From contig NZ_QJRF01000074.1 of assembly GCF_013393345.1 (NCBI RefSeq), positions 186,001-250,000 on the forward strand: DNA of 64,000 bases, given 5' to 3'. Made by a program: the position numbers and the translations under genes. The notes below the pieces were generated by a model. The model was not told where the DNA came from and made no database searches. It was given only the letters and a program-made list of their open reading frames with translations. This stretch comes from Pseudomonas taiwanensis (GTDB lineage Bacteria > Pseudomonadota > Gammaproteobacteria > Pseudomonadales > Pseudomonadaceae). This document shows, in pieces, positions 36,275-45,937 of this stretch. How positions within the stretch are numbered: the first letter of the stretch is position 1; every line of letters starts with the position of its first letter.

Positions 36275-37042
36275 TCAGGAGAGGAAGCCGCCGTCGACGT
36301 TGAGGGCAACGCCGGTGGTGTAGCTGGAGGCAGCGCTGGCCAGATACAGCACGGCGCCGGCCATTTCGCTCGGGTCAGCCACGCGCTTCAGCGGGATGCG
36401 CTGCAGGGCGACTTCGCGGATGGCATCGTTCTTCACCAGGGCCGAGGCGAACTTGGTATCGGTCAGGCCCGGCAGCAGGGCATTGCAGCGGATGCCGAAC
36501 TGGGCACATTCCTTGGCGAAGACCTTGGTCATGCTGATCACGGCAGCCTTGGTCACGGAGTAGATGCCCTGGAACTCGCCCGGCGAGACGCCGTTGATGG
36601 ACGCGACGTTGATGATGCTGCCACCACCGTTCTGCTTCATCAGCTTGCCGCCTTCGATGGACATGAAGTAGTAGCCACGGATGTTGACGTCCACGGTCTT
36701 CTGGAAGGCCGACAGGTCGGTGTCCAGCACGTTGCAGAACTGCGGGTTGGTGGCGGCGTTGTTGACCAGGATGTCGAGACGGCCGAACTTCTCGCGGATC
36801 TCGGCGAAGACGCTCTGGATCTGCTCCATCTCACCGATGTGGCAAGCGATGGCGGTGGCCTGGCCGCCTTCGGCGATGATGGCGTCGGCGACGGCCTGGC
36901 AGCCCTCGATCTTGCGGCTGGACACGATCACGTGAGCGCCTTGCTGGGCCAGCAGTTTGGCAATGGCTTCACCGATACCGCGGCTGGCGCCGGAAACGAA
37001 GGCGATCTTGCCGTCGAGGTCGAACAGGTTGGTCTTGGACAT
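36275..37042 (-). CDS. Short-chain dehydrogenase/reductase
   Basis: The 255-residue classical SDR has the cofactor motif GASRGIGEA, NNAATNP, and catalytic Ser/Tyr/Lys in the NVASINGV and YSVTKAAV segments. The C-terminal GVALNVDGGFLS is typical of FabG-like enzymes. The substrate is unknown. It is the last gene of the minus-strand run with the phosphotransferase, SCP2 and histidine phosphatase genes, and starts 25 bases after the phosphotransferase stop. The grouping suggests an acyl-CoA or lipid-related pathway. Confidence 0.93.
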   Translation of the reverse strand: MSKTNLFDLDGKIAFVSGASRGIGEAIAKLLAQQGAHVIVSSRKIEGCQAVADAIIAEGGQATAIACHIGEMEQIQSVFAEIREKFGRLDILVNNAATNPQFCNVLDTDLSAFQKTVDVNIRGYYFMSIEGGKLMKQNGGGSIINVASINGVSPGEFQGIYSVTKAAVISMTKVFAKECAQFGIRCNALLPGLTDTKFASALVKNDAIREVALQRIPLKRVADPSEMAGAVLYLASAASSYTTGVALNVDGGFLS

Positions 37043-37067
37043 GGGGTTCCCCTTGTTGTAAGCCGGT

Positions 37068-38138
37068 TTACAGCCGTGATTGGTTGATGACCTGCAGGCT
37101 CATCTGCTCCAGCAGCTTGTTCATGTGGATGAACTGGGCGAAGCGCTTGTCCTGGGTCTGGCCATGGAAGTAGCGGTAGTAGATCTGCTGCACGATGCCG
37201 GCCAGGCGGAACAGGCCGTAGGTGTAGTAGAAGTCGAGGTTGGTGATGGGCGGCAGGCCGGCGCGCTCGGCGTAGTAGTCGGCGAACTCCTGGCGGGTCA
37301 GCATGCCCGGCAGGTGGCTCGGCTGGCGGCGCATCAACTGCACGGGTGCCGGGTCCTTGGCTTCGATCCAGTAGGCCAGGGTGTTGCCCAGATCCATCAG
37401 CGGATCGCCGATGGTGGTCAGCTCCCAGTCCAGCACGCCGATGATCTGCATCGGGTTGGCCGGATCGAGGATGACGTTGTCGAAGCGGTAGTCGTTATGG
37501 ACGATGGCCGGCTTGTGGTGGTCGGCAGGCATCTTGTCCTTGAGCCAGGCCTTCACCGGCTCCCAGGTCGGGGCGTCCGGAGTCCGCGCCTTCTCGTAGC
37601 GGTCGCTCCAGCCACCGATCTGACGCTGCACGTAGCCTTCCGGCTTGCCCAGGTCACCCAGGCCGCAGGCGTTGTAATCGACGTTGTGCAGTTCGACCAG
37701 CTTGTCGATGAAGCTCCGGCACAGTTCGCGGGCCTGGCTTTCTTCGAGCGACAGGTCGGCCGGCAGGTCGGCACGCAGGATCACGCCCTTCACCCGTTCC
37801 ATCACGTAGAACTCGGCGCCGATCACCGACTCGTCGGTGCAGTGCACGTAGGCCTTCGGGCAGTAGGGGAAGCCGGCATTGAGCTGGTTGAGGATGCGGA
37901 ATTCGCGGCCCATGTCATGGGCGGATTTCGCCTTGTGGCCGAACGGCGGACGACGCAGCACGAATTCCTGGTCCGGGTATTCCAGCAGATAGGTCAGGTT
38001 GGATGCGCCGCCCGGGAACTGGCTGATGCGCGGGGTTCCGGTCAGACCTGGAATGTTGGCCTTCAGGTATGGATCGATAACGGCTGCGTCGAGCTCTTCG
38101 CCGTCGCGGATACGGGTGGACTGATCAGTAAGCGCCAT
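37068..38138 (-). CDS. Aminoglycoside-phosphotransferase-like kinase (ACAD10/11-type)
   Basis: The 356-residue protein has the APH/choline-kinase fold. The N-lobe reads FPGGASNLTYLLEY and FVLRRPPFG; the catalytic loop is HNDYRFDNVI and the metal-binding motif LDWELTTIGDP. It resembles the kinase part of ACAD10/11 proteins, which phosphorylate 4-hydroxy-acyl-CoAs in the catabolism of hydroxy acids. That role is plausible given the neighbouring SDR and SCP2 genes but is inference. Aminoglycoside resistance is unlikely. ATG at 38138 with AGAAGGGA upstream. Confidence 0.88.
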   Translation of the reverse strand: MALTDQSTRIRDGEELDAAVIDPYLKANIPGLTGTPRISQFPGGASNLTYLLEYPDQEFVLRRPPFGHKAKSAHDMGREFRILNQLNAGFPYCPKAYVHCTDESVIGAEFYVMERVKGVILRADLPADLSLEESQARELCRSFIDKLVELHNVDYNACGLGDLGKPEGYVQRQIGGWSDRYEKARTPDAPTWEPVKAWLKDKMPADHHKPAIVHNDYRFDNVILDPANPMQIIGVLDWELTTIGDPLMDLGNTLAYWIEAKDPAPVQLMRRQPSHLPGMLTRQEFADYYAERAGLPPITNLDFYYTYGLFRLAGIVQQIYYRYFHGQTQDKRFAQFIHMNKLLEQMSLQVINQSRL

Positions 38139-38293
38139 GCTTATCCCTTCTACTTATGATGGGGGCCCGAGACTATTCGCTAATCTAATGCCGCCTTGGA
38201 GGCGTCACAAGCCGAACGAGCCGTTATAGATAAAGGTGTTGCAGCTCAATCAGGTTGCCTGATTCGCCCATGCCACCGGCACCGGGCGAAAAA

Positions 38294-38319
38294 AAACCGG
38301 AGCCCTGGGACTCCGGTTT
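38294..38319 (-). terminator. Terminator after the SCP2 gene
   Basis: A 9-bp stem aaaccggag/ctccggttt (38294-38302, 38311-38319) is followed, on the minus strand, by a run of eight T. It should end the SCP2 and phosphatase transcript before the kinase-SDR pair. Confidence 0.9.
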
Positions 38320-38344
38320 CTTGTTCGTGATCCGAGCGTTGAGC

Positions 38345-38659
38345 TTAGACCGGGAACAGCTCGCCGAGCTTCATCGCCAGCATCATGTCGCCTTCGGCGC
38401 GCAGCTTGCCGGCCATGAAGGCCTGCATGCCGTCGGTTTCGCCGGTCATGATGCCAACCAGGGTGGCGCTGTCCATGATCAGGGTGACGTTCGGGTTCGG
38501 GGCATCACCTTGCTGTACGTCGCAGGTGCCGTCTTTGACCACCAGGTAGTGGTTGTCGCCATCTTCGATGTTGAACTGGAATACCAGGTCCAGGCCAGCG
38601 GCGGCACCGGCGTTGAACTTGGACTGCATGGTTTTGACGATGTCAGCAACGTTGGTCAT
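38345..38659 (-). CDS. SCP2 sterol-carrier-family protein
   Basis: The 104-residue protein is a stand-alone SCP2 domain, a small hydrophobic-cavity protein that binds fatty acyl or sterol-like lipids. It has DLVFQFNIEDGDNHYLVV and the C-terminal GKLRAEGDMMLAMKL motif typical of the family. It lies 59 bases downstream of the histidine phosphatase gene and upstream of the APH-like gene, separated from the latter by a terminator and a promoter-sized gap. Confidence 0.93.
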   Translation of the reverse strand: MTNVADIVKTMQSKFNAGAAAGLDLVFQFNIEDGDNHYLVVKDGTCDVQQGDAPNPNVTLIMDSATLVGIMTGETDGMQAFMAGKLRAEGDMMLAMKLGELFPV

Positions 38660-38718
38660 GGTGTTTTCCTTTTTCTAGGGTTTTATCCAGCGGCCTTTCC
38701 GGCCGCGGTGGGCCGGAC

Positions 38719-39429
38719 TCAGCGATAGGTGATGAGTTCCGGCGCCTTCAACAGTTCCAGATGCACATGACTGTTGAAGGAAGCCAGGGTCACTTCGCTG
38801 CCACGGAACTTGAGGCGGCTGAGCGAAGTGTTGACGATCTGCCAATTGAGGCCGAAGGCGCTGTCAGCCGGGATGCCTGCGACCAGGTGGAGCAGGGCGG
38901 TAATGGTGCCGCCTGAGGTGAACACGGCAATGTTCTGCTTGCTGTCCGCGTCGGCCAGGATGCGTTCAAGGCCGCCCCGGACTTGCTCGACGAAAGAGGT
39001 CCAGCTTTGCAGCCCCGGCTTTTCGTATTCGCCGGACACCCAGCGCAGTACCAGTTTGGAGAACAGGCGCTGGAACTCGGCCCGGTTCTGCGCGCCGTTG
39101 CGCAGTATGTGCAAGGCTTCGGGTTCTTCTGGAAGCAGGTCGGGGAGCAGGGAGCGAATCACCGCGTCGGCATCGAACTCGTTGAAGGCCGGATCGATCT
39201 GTACCGCAGGCGCGCCGAGGCCCGCAGCGTCGAACTGGGCGAGTGCGGCCTGGGCGGTATGCTGCTGGCGGCGAAGGTCGCCGCTGTAGCAGCGATCCAG
39301 GCGCAGGCCCAACCGGGCAAGGTGGGCGCCGAGTACCTCGGCCTGGCGGATGCCGGTGGGCGAGAGGACATCGTAGTCATCGGCGCCGAAGGAGGCCTGG
39401 CCATGTCTTATCAGGTAGATACTGCCCAC
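38719..39429 (-). CDS. Histidine phosphatase family protein
   Basis: The 236-residue protein belongs to the phosphoglycerate-mutase-like histidine phosphatases. The catalytic RHGQ motif is at residues 8-11 (YLIRHGQAS), and a C-terminal GGTITALLHL carries the second-half active-site region; the usual second His is in a less typical context. Start is GTG at 39429. It is the first gene of the minus-strand run with SCP2. Substrate unknown. Confidence 0.9.
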   Translation of the reverse strand: MGSIYLIRHGQASFGADDYDVLSPTGIRQAEVLGAHLARLGLRLDRCYSGDLRRQQHTAQAALAQFDAAGLGAPAVQIDPAFNEFDADAVIRSLLPDLLPEEPEALHILRNGAQNRAEFQRLFSKLVLRWVSGEYEKPGLQSWTSFVEQVRGGLERILADADSKQNIAVFTSGGTITALLHLVAGIPADSAFGLNWQIVNTSLSRLKFRGSEVTLASFNSHVHLELLKAPELITYR

Positions 39430-39639
39430 GTACTGGCGTCCCGTGAGGTTGAAAGTTCCGCGAGGGTATGAGGAAGCCAGGGGGCTGTCAACGAAAAAAC
39501 ATACGCTTGTTTGAATGCATTCCCACTGTTTATGCAGACGTTTCCATTGGCTGGCGAGCGAGGGGTGGCGCCGTTATGCTTGCTGCTTTTGGCGCCGCCG
39601 AAAAGCCGGCGCCAGATGGGATAACAAGGGGAGATTCAA

Positions 39640-40674
39640 GTGGAGTTCTTTGCCGAGTACGCAGGCTTTTTGGCCCGGACCGTGACCGTGCTGGTGGCCA
39701 TCCTCGTCGTGCTGGTGGTCATCGCGGCATTGCGTGGCCGCAACCGTCGGGTAGCCAGTGGCCATCTGGATGTGCGCAAGCTCAATGACTTCTACAAGGA
39801 CCTGCGCGAGCGCCTGGAGCACTCGGTGCTGGACAAGGCGCATGTGAAAGCCGCGCGCAAGGCCGAAGCCAAGGCGGCGAAAACCGCGAAGAAGCTGAAG
39901 AAGACAGCAGACGCGAAACCCCGGGTCTTCGTGCTGGATTTCGACGGTGACATCAAGGCTTCGGCGACTGATCACCTTCGCCATGAAGTGACGGCATTGC
40001 TGTCCATGGCAACGAGCAAGGACGAAGTCGTGGTGCGACTGGAAAGCGGCGGCGGCATGGTGCACAGCTATGGCCTGGCTTCTTCGCAGCTTGCGCGCAT
40101 TCGCGATGCCGGCGTACCGCTCACTGTCTGCGTGGACAAGATCGCAGCCAGTGGCGGTTACATGATGGCGTGCATCGGCAACAAGATCCTTGCGGCGCCG
40201 TTCTCCATCATCGGTTCCATTGGTGTCGTGGCGCAGTTGCCCAACGTGCACCGCCTGCTGAAGAAGCACGATATCGACTTCGAGGTGCTCACCGCTGGCG
40301 AGTACAAGCGCACGCTGACCGTTTTCGGCGAGAACACCGAAAAGGGCCGGCAGAAGTTCCAGGAAGACCTGGAAACCACCCATGAGCTGTTCAAGGGCTT
40401 CGTCGGGCGCTATCGCCCGCAGCTGCATATGGCCGAGATCGCTACGGGTGAGGTCTGGCTGGGCATGGCGGCGCGGGACAAGCAACTGGTGGATGAGCTG
40501 AGTACCAGCGACGAGTACCTCGCTGCGCGAGCCAAGGAAGCGGAACTGTTCCATCTGCACTTCGCCGCTCGCAAGAGCTTGCAGGAGCGCGTAGGACTTG
40601 CCGCCAGCGTGGCGGTCGATCGCGTGCTGCTGAGCTGGTGGGAGCGTCTCAGCCAGCAGCGCTTCTGGCAGTGA
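39640..40674 (+). CDS. sohB: Inner-membrane peptidase SohB (S49 family)
   Basis: SohB is a signal-peptide-peptidase-like serine protease of family S49 facing the periplasm. The 344-residue product has an N-terminal membrane segment (about residues 10-29), a basic linker and the protease domain. The catalytic Ser is in AASGGYMMACIGNKILAAP, with FSIIGSIGVV beyond it. A Lys general base would be in the conserved LTAGEYKRTLTVFG segment. Start GTG at 39640 follows AAGGGGAG. It is divergent from the histidine phosphatase gene. Confidence 0.95.
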   Translation: MEFFAEYAGFLARTVTVLVAILVVLVVIAALRGRNRRVASGHLDVRKLNDFYKDLRERLEHSVLDKAHVKAARKAEAKAAKTAKKLKKTADAKPRVFVLDFDGDIKASATDHLRHEVTALLSMATSKDEVVVRLESGGGMVHSYGLASSQLARIRDAGVPLTVCVDKIAASGGYMMACIGNKILAAPFSIIGSIGVVAQLPNVHRLLKKHDIDFEVLTAGEYKRTLTVFGENTEKGRQKFQEDLETTHELFKGFVGRYRPQLHMAEIATGEVWLGMAARDKQLVDELSTSDEYLAARAKEAELFHLHFAARKSLQERVGLAASVAVDRVLLSWWERLSQQRFWQ

Positions 40675-40711
40675 ACCTGATCGCTGCCCAGGCATCCTGA
40701 TCCTCTCCAGT

Positions 40712-40745
40712 GCGGCGTCTCGATTCATTCATTTCGAGTCGCCGC
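40712..40745 (+). terminator. Hairpin between sohB and napE
   Basis: gcggcg/cgccgc and ctcga/tcgag stems (40712-40745) are broken by one T-T mismatch and close a 10-base loop. No U-tract follows, so it may be a rho-type or regulatory structure in the nap leader rather than a true terminator. Confidence 0.45.
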
Positions 40746-40824
40746 GCGCTTCCGTCGCACGTCTCTTCGATGCACTTCCGTCTGCATGATCTAGGCTAAC
40801 TCCTGTTTCCGATGGAGAACTGCC

Positions 40825-40992
40825 ATGACTGCCGACAGCGGGAGTGACACGAGCAAGCGCAAGGAAACCCGGCTTTTCCTGTTCCTGGTTGCCTGCCTGT
40901 TTCCCATCCTTTCCGTGATGATCGTCGGCGGCTACGGCTTCATCGTCTGGATGTACCAGATGATCGCCGGGCCGCCTGGTCCGCCTGCATAA
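40825..40992 (+). CDS. napE: Periplasmic nitrate reductase small membrane protein NapE
   Basis: The 55-residue product starts MTADSGSDTSKRKETR and has one membrane segment (FLFLVACLFPILSVMIVGG, about residues 18-36). ETRLFLFL and YGFIVWMYQM match the NapE family. The ATG at 40825 has GGAGAA upstream. Its role in nitrate reduction is not understood. It is first in the napEDABC order, 56 bases before napD. Confidence 0.9.
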   Translation: MTADSGSDTSKRKETRLFLFLVACLFPILSVMIVGGYGFIVWMYQMIAGPPGPPA

Positions 40993-41048
40993 CGCGCCCG
41001 CCGCGCTCCTCGCCCGTCGCCAGATCGACTCCCATGAGGCCAAGGACG

Positions 41049-41342
41049 ATGCCGGAAGCTCTGCACATCGCCAGTCTGATCGTACATCTCCATCCCCATC
41101 TGCTATCCGCGGTGAAGGACAACCTGCGCCGGATACCCGGCCTCGAACTCCATCAGGAAAGCCCCGAAGGCAAGCTGGTGGTTGTGCTCGAAGCAGCGGA
41201 TGAAAGCAGGATTCTTGCGACCCTCGACAGCATTCAGAACCTGCCGGGCGTGCTCAACGCCGCGCTGGTCTATCACGAAATCCTCGACGATCCGGAACGT
41301 ACCGAACTGACCGTGGACGGCAATCACACCGGAGATGCCTGA
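41049..41342 (+). CDS. napD: NapD, Tat-signal chaperone for NapA
   Basis: NapD binds the twin-arginine signal of NapA and holds it back until cofactor insertion. The 97-residue protein has the family opening [12 protein letters not shown] and the later [14 protein letters not shown]. An in-frame ATG at 41034 is an alternative start without a ribosome-binding site; the site AAGGA is very close to 41049. The stop codon overlaps the napA start by one base, so the two are coupled. Confidence 0.9.
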   Translation: MPEALHIASLIVHLHPHLLSAVKDNLRRIPGLELHQESPEGKLVVVLEAADESRILATLDSIQNLPGVLNAALVYHEILDDPERTELTVDGNHTGDA

Positions 41343-43846
41343 TGAAACTCACTCGCCGTGAATTCGCCAAGGCCAATGCCGCTGCCATCGCGGCTGCAGC
41401 CGTCGGCCTGCCTGTCTTCAGCACCGCCAGCAACCTCATCACCGAATCGGACATGACCCGCCTTGAATGGAACAAGGCACCCTGCCGGTTCTGCGGCACT
41501 GGCTGCGGGGTGATGGTTGCCACTCGCGATGGCAAAGTCGTCGCGACCCACGGTGATATCAAGGCCGAAGTGAACCGTGGGATCAACTGCGTGAAGGGCT
41601 ACTTCCTGTCGAAGATCATGTACGGCAGCGACCGCCTGACCGAACCGCTGCTGCGCATGAAGGATGGCAAGTTCGACAAGCAGGGAGAGTTCCAGCCCAT
41701 CAGTTGGGACCAGGCGTTCGACATCATGGCGGAGAAGTTCAAGGCTTCCCTCAAGGCCAAGGGACCAGGCTCCATCGGCATGTTCGGCTCCGGCCAGTGG
41801 ACGATCTGGGAAGGGTATGCCGCGAACAAGTTGTTCAAGGCCGGATTCCGCTCCAACAACATCGACCCCAACGCCCGCCATTGCATGGCCTCCGCCGTGA
41901 TGGGCTTCATGCGCACATTCGGCATGGATGAGCCAATGGGTTGCTACGACGATATCGAGGCCACGGACACCTTCGTGCTCTGGGGTTCGAACATGGCCGA
42001 GATGCATCCGGTGCTCTGGTCGCGGGTCACCGACCGCCGGCTCAGTGCGCCCCAGGTCAAGGTCGCGGTGCTGTCCACCTTCCAGCACCGCAGCTTCGAT
42101 CTCGCCGACATCCCCATGGTGTTCAAGCCACAGAGCGACCTGTTCATCCTCAACTACATCGCCAACCACATCATTCAGAGCGGCGCGGTCAATCAGGACT
42201 TCATCGACAAGCACGTCAGGTTCGCCCACGGCGCTGAAGACATCGGCTACGGGCTACGGCCCACCGACCCGCTGGAACAGAAGGCGAAGAACGCGGCCAA
42301 GGCCAACACTTGGTCGGACATCGGTTTCGATGAGTTCGCCGCCTACGTCAAACCCTACACCCTCGAACGTGCGGCCAAGGAGTCCGGGGTTTCCGCTACG
42401 CACCTGAAAGCCCTGGCCGAGATGTATGCCGATCCGAAACGCAAGGTGGTGTCTTTCTGGACCATGGGTTTCAACCAGCACACGCGTGGGGTCTGGGCAA
42501 ACAACCTGATCTACAACATTCACCTGCTCACCGGGAAGATCAGTGAAGCGGGCAACAGCCCGTTCTCCCTCACCGGCCAGCCTTCTGCCTGTGGCACTGC
42601 CCGCGAAGTCGGCACCTTCTCCCATCGCCTTCCCGCCGACTTGTTGGTGGCCAATCCGAAGCATCGGGAAACCGCTGAGAAAATCTGGAAGGTTCCAGCC
42701 GGCACAATCCAGGAAAAACCAGGCTTCCACGCGGTCGAGCAGAGTCGGATGCTCAAGGATGGCGTGCTTAACGTCTATTGGCAGCAAGTCAGCAACAACA
42801 TCCAGGCGGGCCCGAACCTGATGCAGGAAACCCTGCCAGGCTGGCGCAACCCGGACAACTTCGTGATCGTTTCCGACGTCTATCCGACCACCTCGGCCCA
42901 GGCTGCGGATCTGATCCTGCCCAGCGCCATGTGGGTGGAGAAGGAGGGTGCCTACGGCAATGCAGAACGCCGTACGCAGTTCTGGCATCAACTGGTCAGT
43001 GCGCCGGGCCAGGCCAGGTCCGATCTCTGGCAACTGGTGGAATTCTCCAAGCGCTTCACCACCGACGAGGTCTGGCCAGAAGAGTTGTTGGCCGCGGCGC
43101 CCGGACTCAGGGGCAAGACGCTTTTCGAGGTGCTCTTCAAGAATGGCCAGGTTGATGCCTACGGCTCGGAGGAGGTCGCCCAGGGCTACGCCAATGACGA
43201 AGCCAAGGCATTCGGTTTCTACCTCCAGAAGGGCCTGTTCGAGGAGTACGCCAGTTTCGGTCGCGGCCACGGGCACGACCTGGCTCCCTTCGACGCCTAC
43301 CACGAGGCGCGCGGGCTGCGCTGGCCGGTGGTGGATGGCAAGGAAACCCGCTGGCGTTACCGGGAGGGGCACGATCCCTATGTCACCAAAGGCAGCGGCG
43401 TGCAGTTCTACGGCTACCCGGACAAGAAGGCGATCATTTTCGCATTGCCCTACGAGCCACCAGCCGAGATGCCGGACCAGGAATTTCCCTTCTGGCTGAG
43501 CACCGGACGCGTGCTGGAACACTGGCACACCGGCACCATGACGGCGCGTGTTCCCGAGCTCTACAAGGCGGTTCCCGATGCGCTGGTCTACATGCATCCC
43601 GATGACGCACGGGAGCTGAAGCTGCGCCGTGGCAGTGAAGTGAAGGTCATCAGCCGACGCGGCGAGATCCGCGCGCGGGTGGAAACGCGTGGGCGCAACA
43701 AGCCACCGCAGGGGCTGGTGTTCGTACCGTTCTTCGATGCCAACAAGCTGATCAACAAGGTCACCCTGGATGCCACTGACCCCATCTCCAAGCAGACCGA
43801 TTTCAAGAAGTGCGCGGTCCGCATAGAACTGGTCAGCCTGGCGTGA
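41342..43846 (+). CDS. napA: Periplasmic nitrate reductase catalytic subunit NapA
   Basis: NapA reduces nitrate to nitrite in the periplasm with a Mo-bis-MGD cofactor and one [4Fe-4S] cluster. The 834-residue product begins with a Tat signal ([12 protein letters not shown]). The cluster Cys are 48, 51, 55 and 83 (CX2CX3CX27C), and the molybdenum ligand is Cys181 in [10 protein letters not shown]. Size and motifs are those of full-length NapA. It is central in napEDABC, with electrons coming from NapB and NapC. Confidence 0.98.
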   Translation: MKLTRREFAKANAAAIAAAAVGLPVFSTASNLITESDMTRLEWNKAPCRFCGTGCGVMVATRDGKVVATHGDIKAEVNRGINCVKGYFLSKIMYGSDRLTEPLLRMKDGKFDKQGEFQPISWDQAFDIMAEKFKASLKAKGPGSIGMFGSGQWTIWEGYAANKLFKAGFRSNNIDPNARHCMASAVMGFMRTFGMDEPMGCYDDIEATDTFVLWGSNMAEMHPVLWSRVTDRRLSAPQVKVAVLSTFQHRSFDLADIPMVFKPQSDLFILNYIANHIIQSGAVNQDFIDKHVRFAHGAEDIGYGLRPTDPLEQKAKNAAKANTWSDIGFDEFAAYVKPYTLERAAKESGVSATHLKALAEMYADPKRKVVSFWTMGFNQHTRGVWANNLIYNIHLLTGKISEAGNSPFSLTGQPSACGTAREVGTFSHRLPADLLVANPKHRETAEKIWKVPAGTIQEKPGFHAVEQSRMLKDGVLNVYWQQVSNNIQAGPNLMQETLPGWRNPDNFVIVSDVYPTTSAQAADLILPSAMWVEKEGAYGNAERRTQFWHQLVSAPGQARSDLWQLVEFSKRFTTDEVWPEELLAAAPGLRGKTLFEVLFKNGQVDAYGSEEVAQGYANDEAKAFGFYLQKGLFEEYASFGRGHGHDLAPFDAYHEARGLRWPVVDGKETRWRYREGHDPYVTKGSGVQFYGYPDKKAIIFALPYEPPAEMPDQEFPFWLSTGRVLEHWHTGTMTARVPELYKAVPDALVYMHPDDARELKLRRGSEVKVISRRGEIRARVETRGRNKPPQGLVFVPFFDANKLINKVTLDATDPISKQTDFKKCAVRIELVSLA

Positions 43847-43856
43847 GGACGCAGAC

Positions 43857-44345
43857 ATGAAACTGATCACACCCGCGCTCCTCGCCCTGCTGTGCAGCCT
43901 GACGGTGTCGGCCGCTGACCCAGGTTATCCGCTGGATGCTCCCGCTCCCGACGGCCGCCGCCCCGGCGGAAGCCTGGCCGAGACGCAGCCGGCGCCACCG
44001 CTGGCCAATGACGAGAACAAGGACCTGCGACGTGAACGCAACTATCCCGAACAGCCGCCCACCATTCCCCACAGCATCCGGGGCTATCTGATCGACATCA
44101 ACAGCAACAAGTGCCTGACCTGCCATAGCCGGGCTGCAAGCGCCAGGACGCAGGCGCCGATGATCAGCATCACCCATTACATGGACCGGGACGGCCAGGC
44201 GCTGGCCGCAGTGGCGCCCAGACGCTACTTCTGCACCCAGTGCCACGTGGTGCAGAAGGACGTCCAGCCCCTGGTCGGCAACACCTACCAGAACATCGAC
44301 CAGTTGCTGCAGCAGCAGACAGAGAGCACCGGCAAGAAGCCCTGA
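43857..44345 (+). CDS. napB: Periplasmic diheme cytochrome NapB
   Basis: NapB passes electrons from NapC to NapA. The 162-residue product has a signal peptide (first ~20 residues) and two c-type heme motifs, CLTCH at residues 86-90 and CTQCH at 126-130. His ligands distal to the hemes, such as in SITHYMD, are visible. It follows napA by 10 bases and precedes napC by 9. Confidence 0.97.
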   Translation: MKLITPALLALLCSLTVSAADPGYPLDAPAPDGRRPGGSLAETQPAPPLANDENKDLRRERNYPEQPPTIPHSIRGYLIDINSNKCLTCHSRAASARTQAPMISITHYMDRDGQALAAVAPRRYFCTQCHVVQKDVQPLVGNTYQNIDQLLQQQTESTGKKP

Positions 44346-44354
44346 GGAGCCGCC

Positions 44355-44954
44355 ATGAAAGCACTTTTCGCCTGGTTCCTCGGGTATTGGAGCATCCTGC
44401 GCCGACCCAGCGTGCACTACAGCCTGGGCTTCCTGACCCTGTCCGGATTCATCGCCGGGATCATCTTCTGGGGTGGATTCAACACGGCGCTGGAGGCGAC
44501 CAATACAGAGAAGTTCTGCATCTCCTGCCACGAGATGCGGGACAACGTCTTTGCGGAACTCAAGGACACCATCCACTACACCAATCGCTCCGGTGTGCGC
44601 GCGACGTGTCCGGACTGTCATGTGCCGCACAAGTGGACTGACAAGATCGCGCGCAAGATGCAGGCCTCGAAGGAAGTCTGGGGCAAGGTCTTCGGCACCA
44701 TCGATACGCGCGACAAGTTCCTGGCCTTGAGGCGGGAACTCGCCGAGCACGAATGGGCGAGGCTCAAGGCCAACGATTCGCTGGAATGTCGCAACTGCCA
44801 CAACTTCGACTACATGGACTTCACCCGCCAGGGGCAGCGTGCGCGGCAGATGCACTCCACCGCGCTGGCTTCCGGCGAAGCGACCTGCATCGACTGTCAC
44901 AAGGGCATCGCGCACCACTTACCCGACATGACGGGCGTGAAAGGGTGGCAGTAG
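44355..44954 (+). CDS. napC: Membrane-anchored tetraheme cytochrome NapC
   Basis: NapC takes electrons from quinol and passes them to NapAB. The 199-residue product has one N-terminal membrane anchor (about residues 22-41) and four heme motifs, CISCH (55-59), CPDCH (85-89), CRNCH (145-149) and CIDCH (178-182), the full NapC/NirT set. It ends the nap operon and converges on the hydrolase gene at 44974, with 19 bases between. Confidence 0.97.
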   Translation: MKALFAWFLGYWSILRRPSVHYSLGFLTLSGFIAGIIFWGGFNTALEATNTEKFCISCHEMRDNVFAELKDTIHYTNRSGVRATCPDCHVPHKWTDKIARKMQASKEVWGKVFGTIDTRDKFLALRRELAEHEWARLKANDSLECRNCHNFDYMDFTRQGQRARQMHSTALASGEATCIDCHKGIAHHLPDMTGVKGWQ

Positions 44955-44973
44955 CGGCCCGGGTCGGTGGGCA

Positions 44974-45828
44974 TCAGGCCAGCTCAGGGAGCAGCACATC
45001 TTTCCACAGGGACTGTTCAAACTGCGGTTTGAAGAAGCCGAAGTGGCCAATGTTCTTTACGCCCACATCCGCCGGGGCAATACGCTTGAAGCGCTTCTCG
45101 GCCTGGCGATAGAAACTGTGCAGCGACTCCGTATTGCGTCCGGACATCATCTCGTCGTCGGTGAAGGAGATGGAGGTGATGGGCGTGCGCACCGCGGAGT
45201 AGGCGTCCCGCACCTCAGCGCCTTCGGCACCCACGGCGTATTCCGGATCGAGGCACCAGCGACGCCACTGATTGATCACGCCCTTGGGCAGGTCACCCAC
45301 CATGCCCAGACGCTTGCCGGGGAAGTAGCCGGCCAGGGGGGTGACCAAGGGTGCGACCAGGAACCACAGCAGCCAGACGCGGCGGCGCAGTTCAGCAGTG
45401 TTTTCCCGCCAGTAGCCGCTGCCCGTGGCAATGGTCAGCACTTTGCTGATGCGCTCGGCCCCTTCCACGAAGGGCAGGATCTGTCCTCCCAGGCTGTGGC
45501 CGATCCAGTACAGCGGCTTGCCGCCTGCGGCATTGACCACCAGCGAGAGCATGGTGCTGCAGTCATGGCGGGCCCAGTCGAGGATGTCCACATTCAGGTC
45601 ACGCAGATGGCCATTGCGCGACTGGCCCATCCCGACGTAGTCGAACGTGGCGACCAGGTAGCCACGTTCTGCCAGCCAGGTGGCGAAAGGAGCGTAATAG
45701 CGTTGCGGCACACCCATGGCAGGTACTATCAGCACCGCGGCCTGGACTTCGCCCTCGGGGCGGAACCAGTTGGCGCTGATGAAGTGGCCGTTGCCGTTGT
45801 CGATCCGGGTTTCTGTCGAGCTGATCAT
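44974..45828 (-). CDS. Alpha/beta hydrolase
   Basis: This 284-residue serine hydrolase of the alpha/beta fold has VLIVPAMGVPQRYY, the strand-5 nucleophile motif GHSLGG, and a late His in the LPELA-proximal part. The substrate, perhaps an ester or lactone, is unknown. The ATG at 45828 with AGGA upstream is chosen; the ATG at 45837 is an alternative. It is divergent from a TetR regulator whose operator-like palindromes lie in between, so it is the likely regulatory target. Confidence 0.88.
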   Translation of the reverse strand: MISSTETRIDNGNGHFISANWFRPEGEVQAAVLIVPAMGVPQRYYAPFATWLAERGYLVATFDYVGMGQSRNGHLRDLNVDILDWARHDCSTMLSLVVNAAGGKPLYWIGHSLGGQILPFVEGAERISKVLTIATGSGYWRENTAELRRRVWLLWFLVAPLVTPLAGYFPGKRLGMVGDLPKGVINQWRRWCLDPEYAVGAEGAEVRDAYSAVRTPITSISFTDDEMMSGRNTESLHSFYRQAEKRFKRIAPADVGVKNIGHFGFFKPQFEQSLWKDVLLPELA

Positions 45829-45889
45829 GGCGTCCATCCTGACGTGGAGAGGCTTTTGGAAAAGCGTGAACCCGGGCAGTATACGAAAG

Positions 45890-45919
45890 CTAGAAAAGTA
45901 TTCTAGAAAAATATTCTAG
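45890..45919. promoter_or_regulatory. Two overlapping palindromic operators for the TetR regulator
   Basis: Two 17-bp sites of the form ctagaa-N5-ttctag, at 45890-45906 and 45903-45919, share their ctag ends and repeat every 13 bp. They sit between the divergent hydrolase and tetR genes, where binding would block both. Confidence 0.75.
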
Positions 45920-45937
45920 TTTCATTAGAGGACATTC

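Noticed and set aside
40675-40824. FNR/ANR box (TTGAT-N4-ATCAA) upstream of napE
   Set aside because: Only isolated GAT/ATC words are present; no symmetric match with correct spacing.
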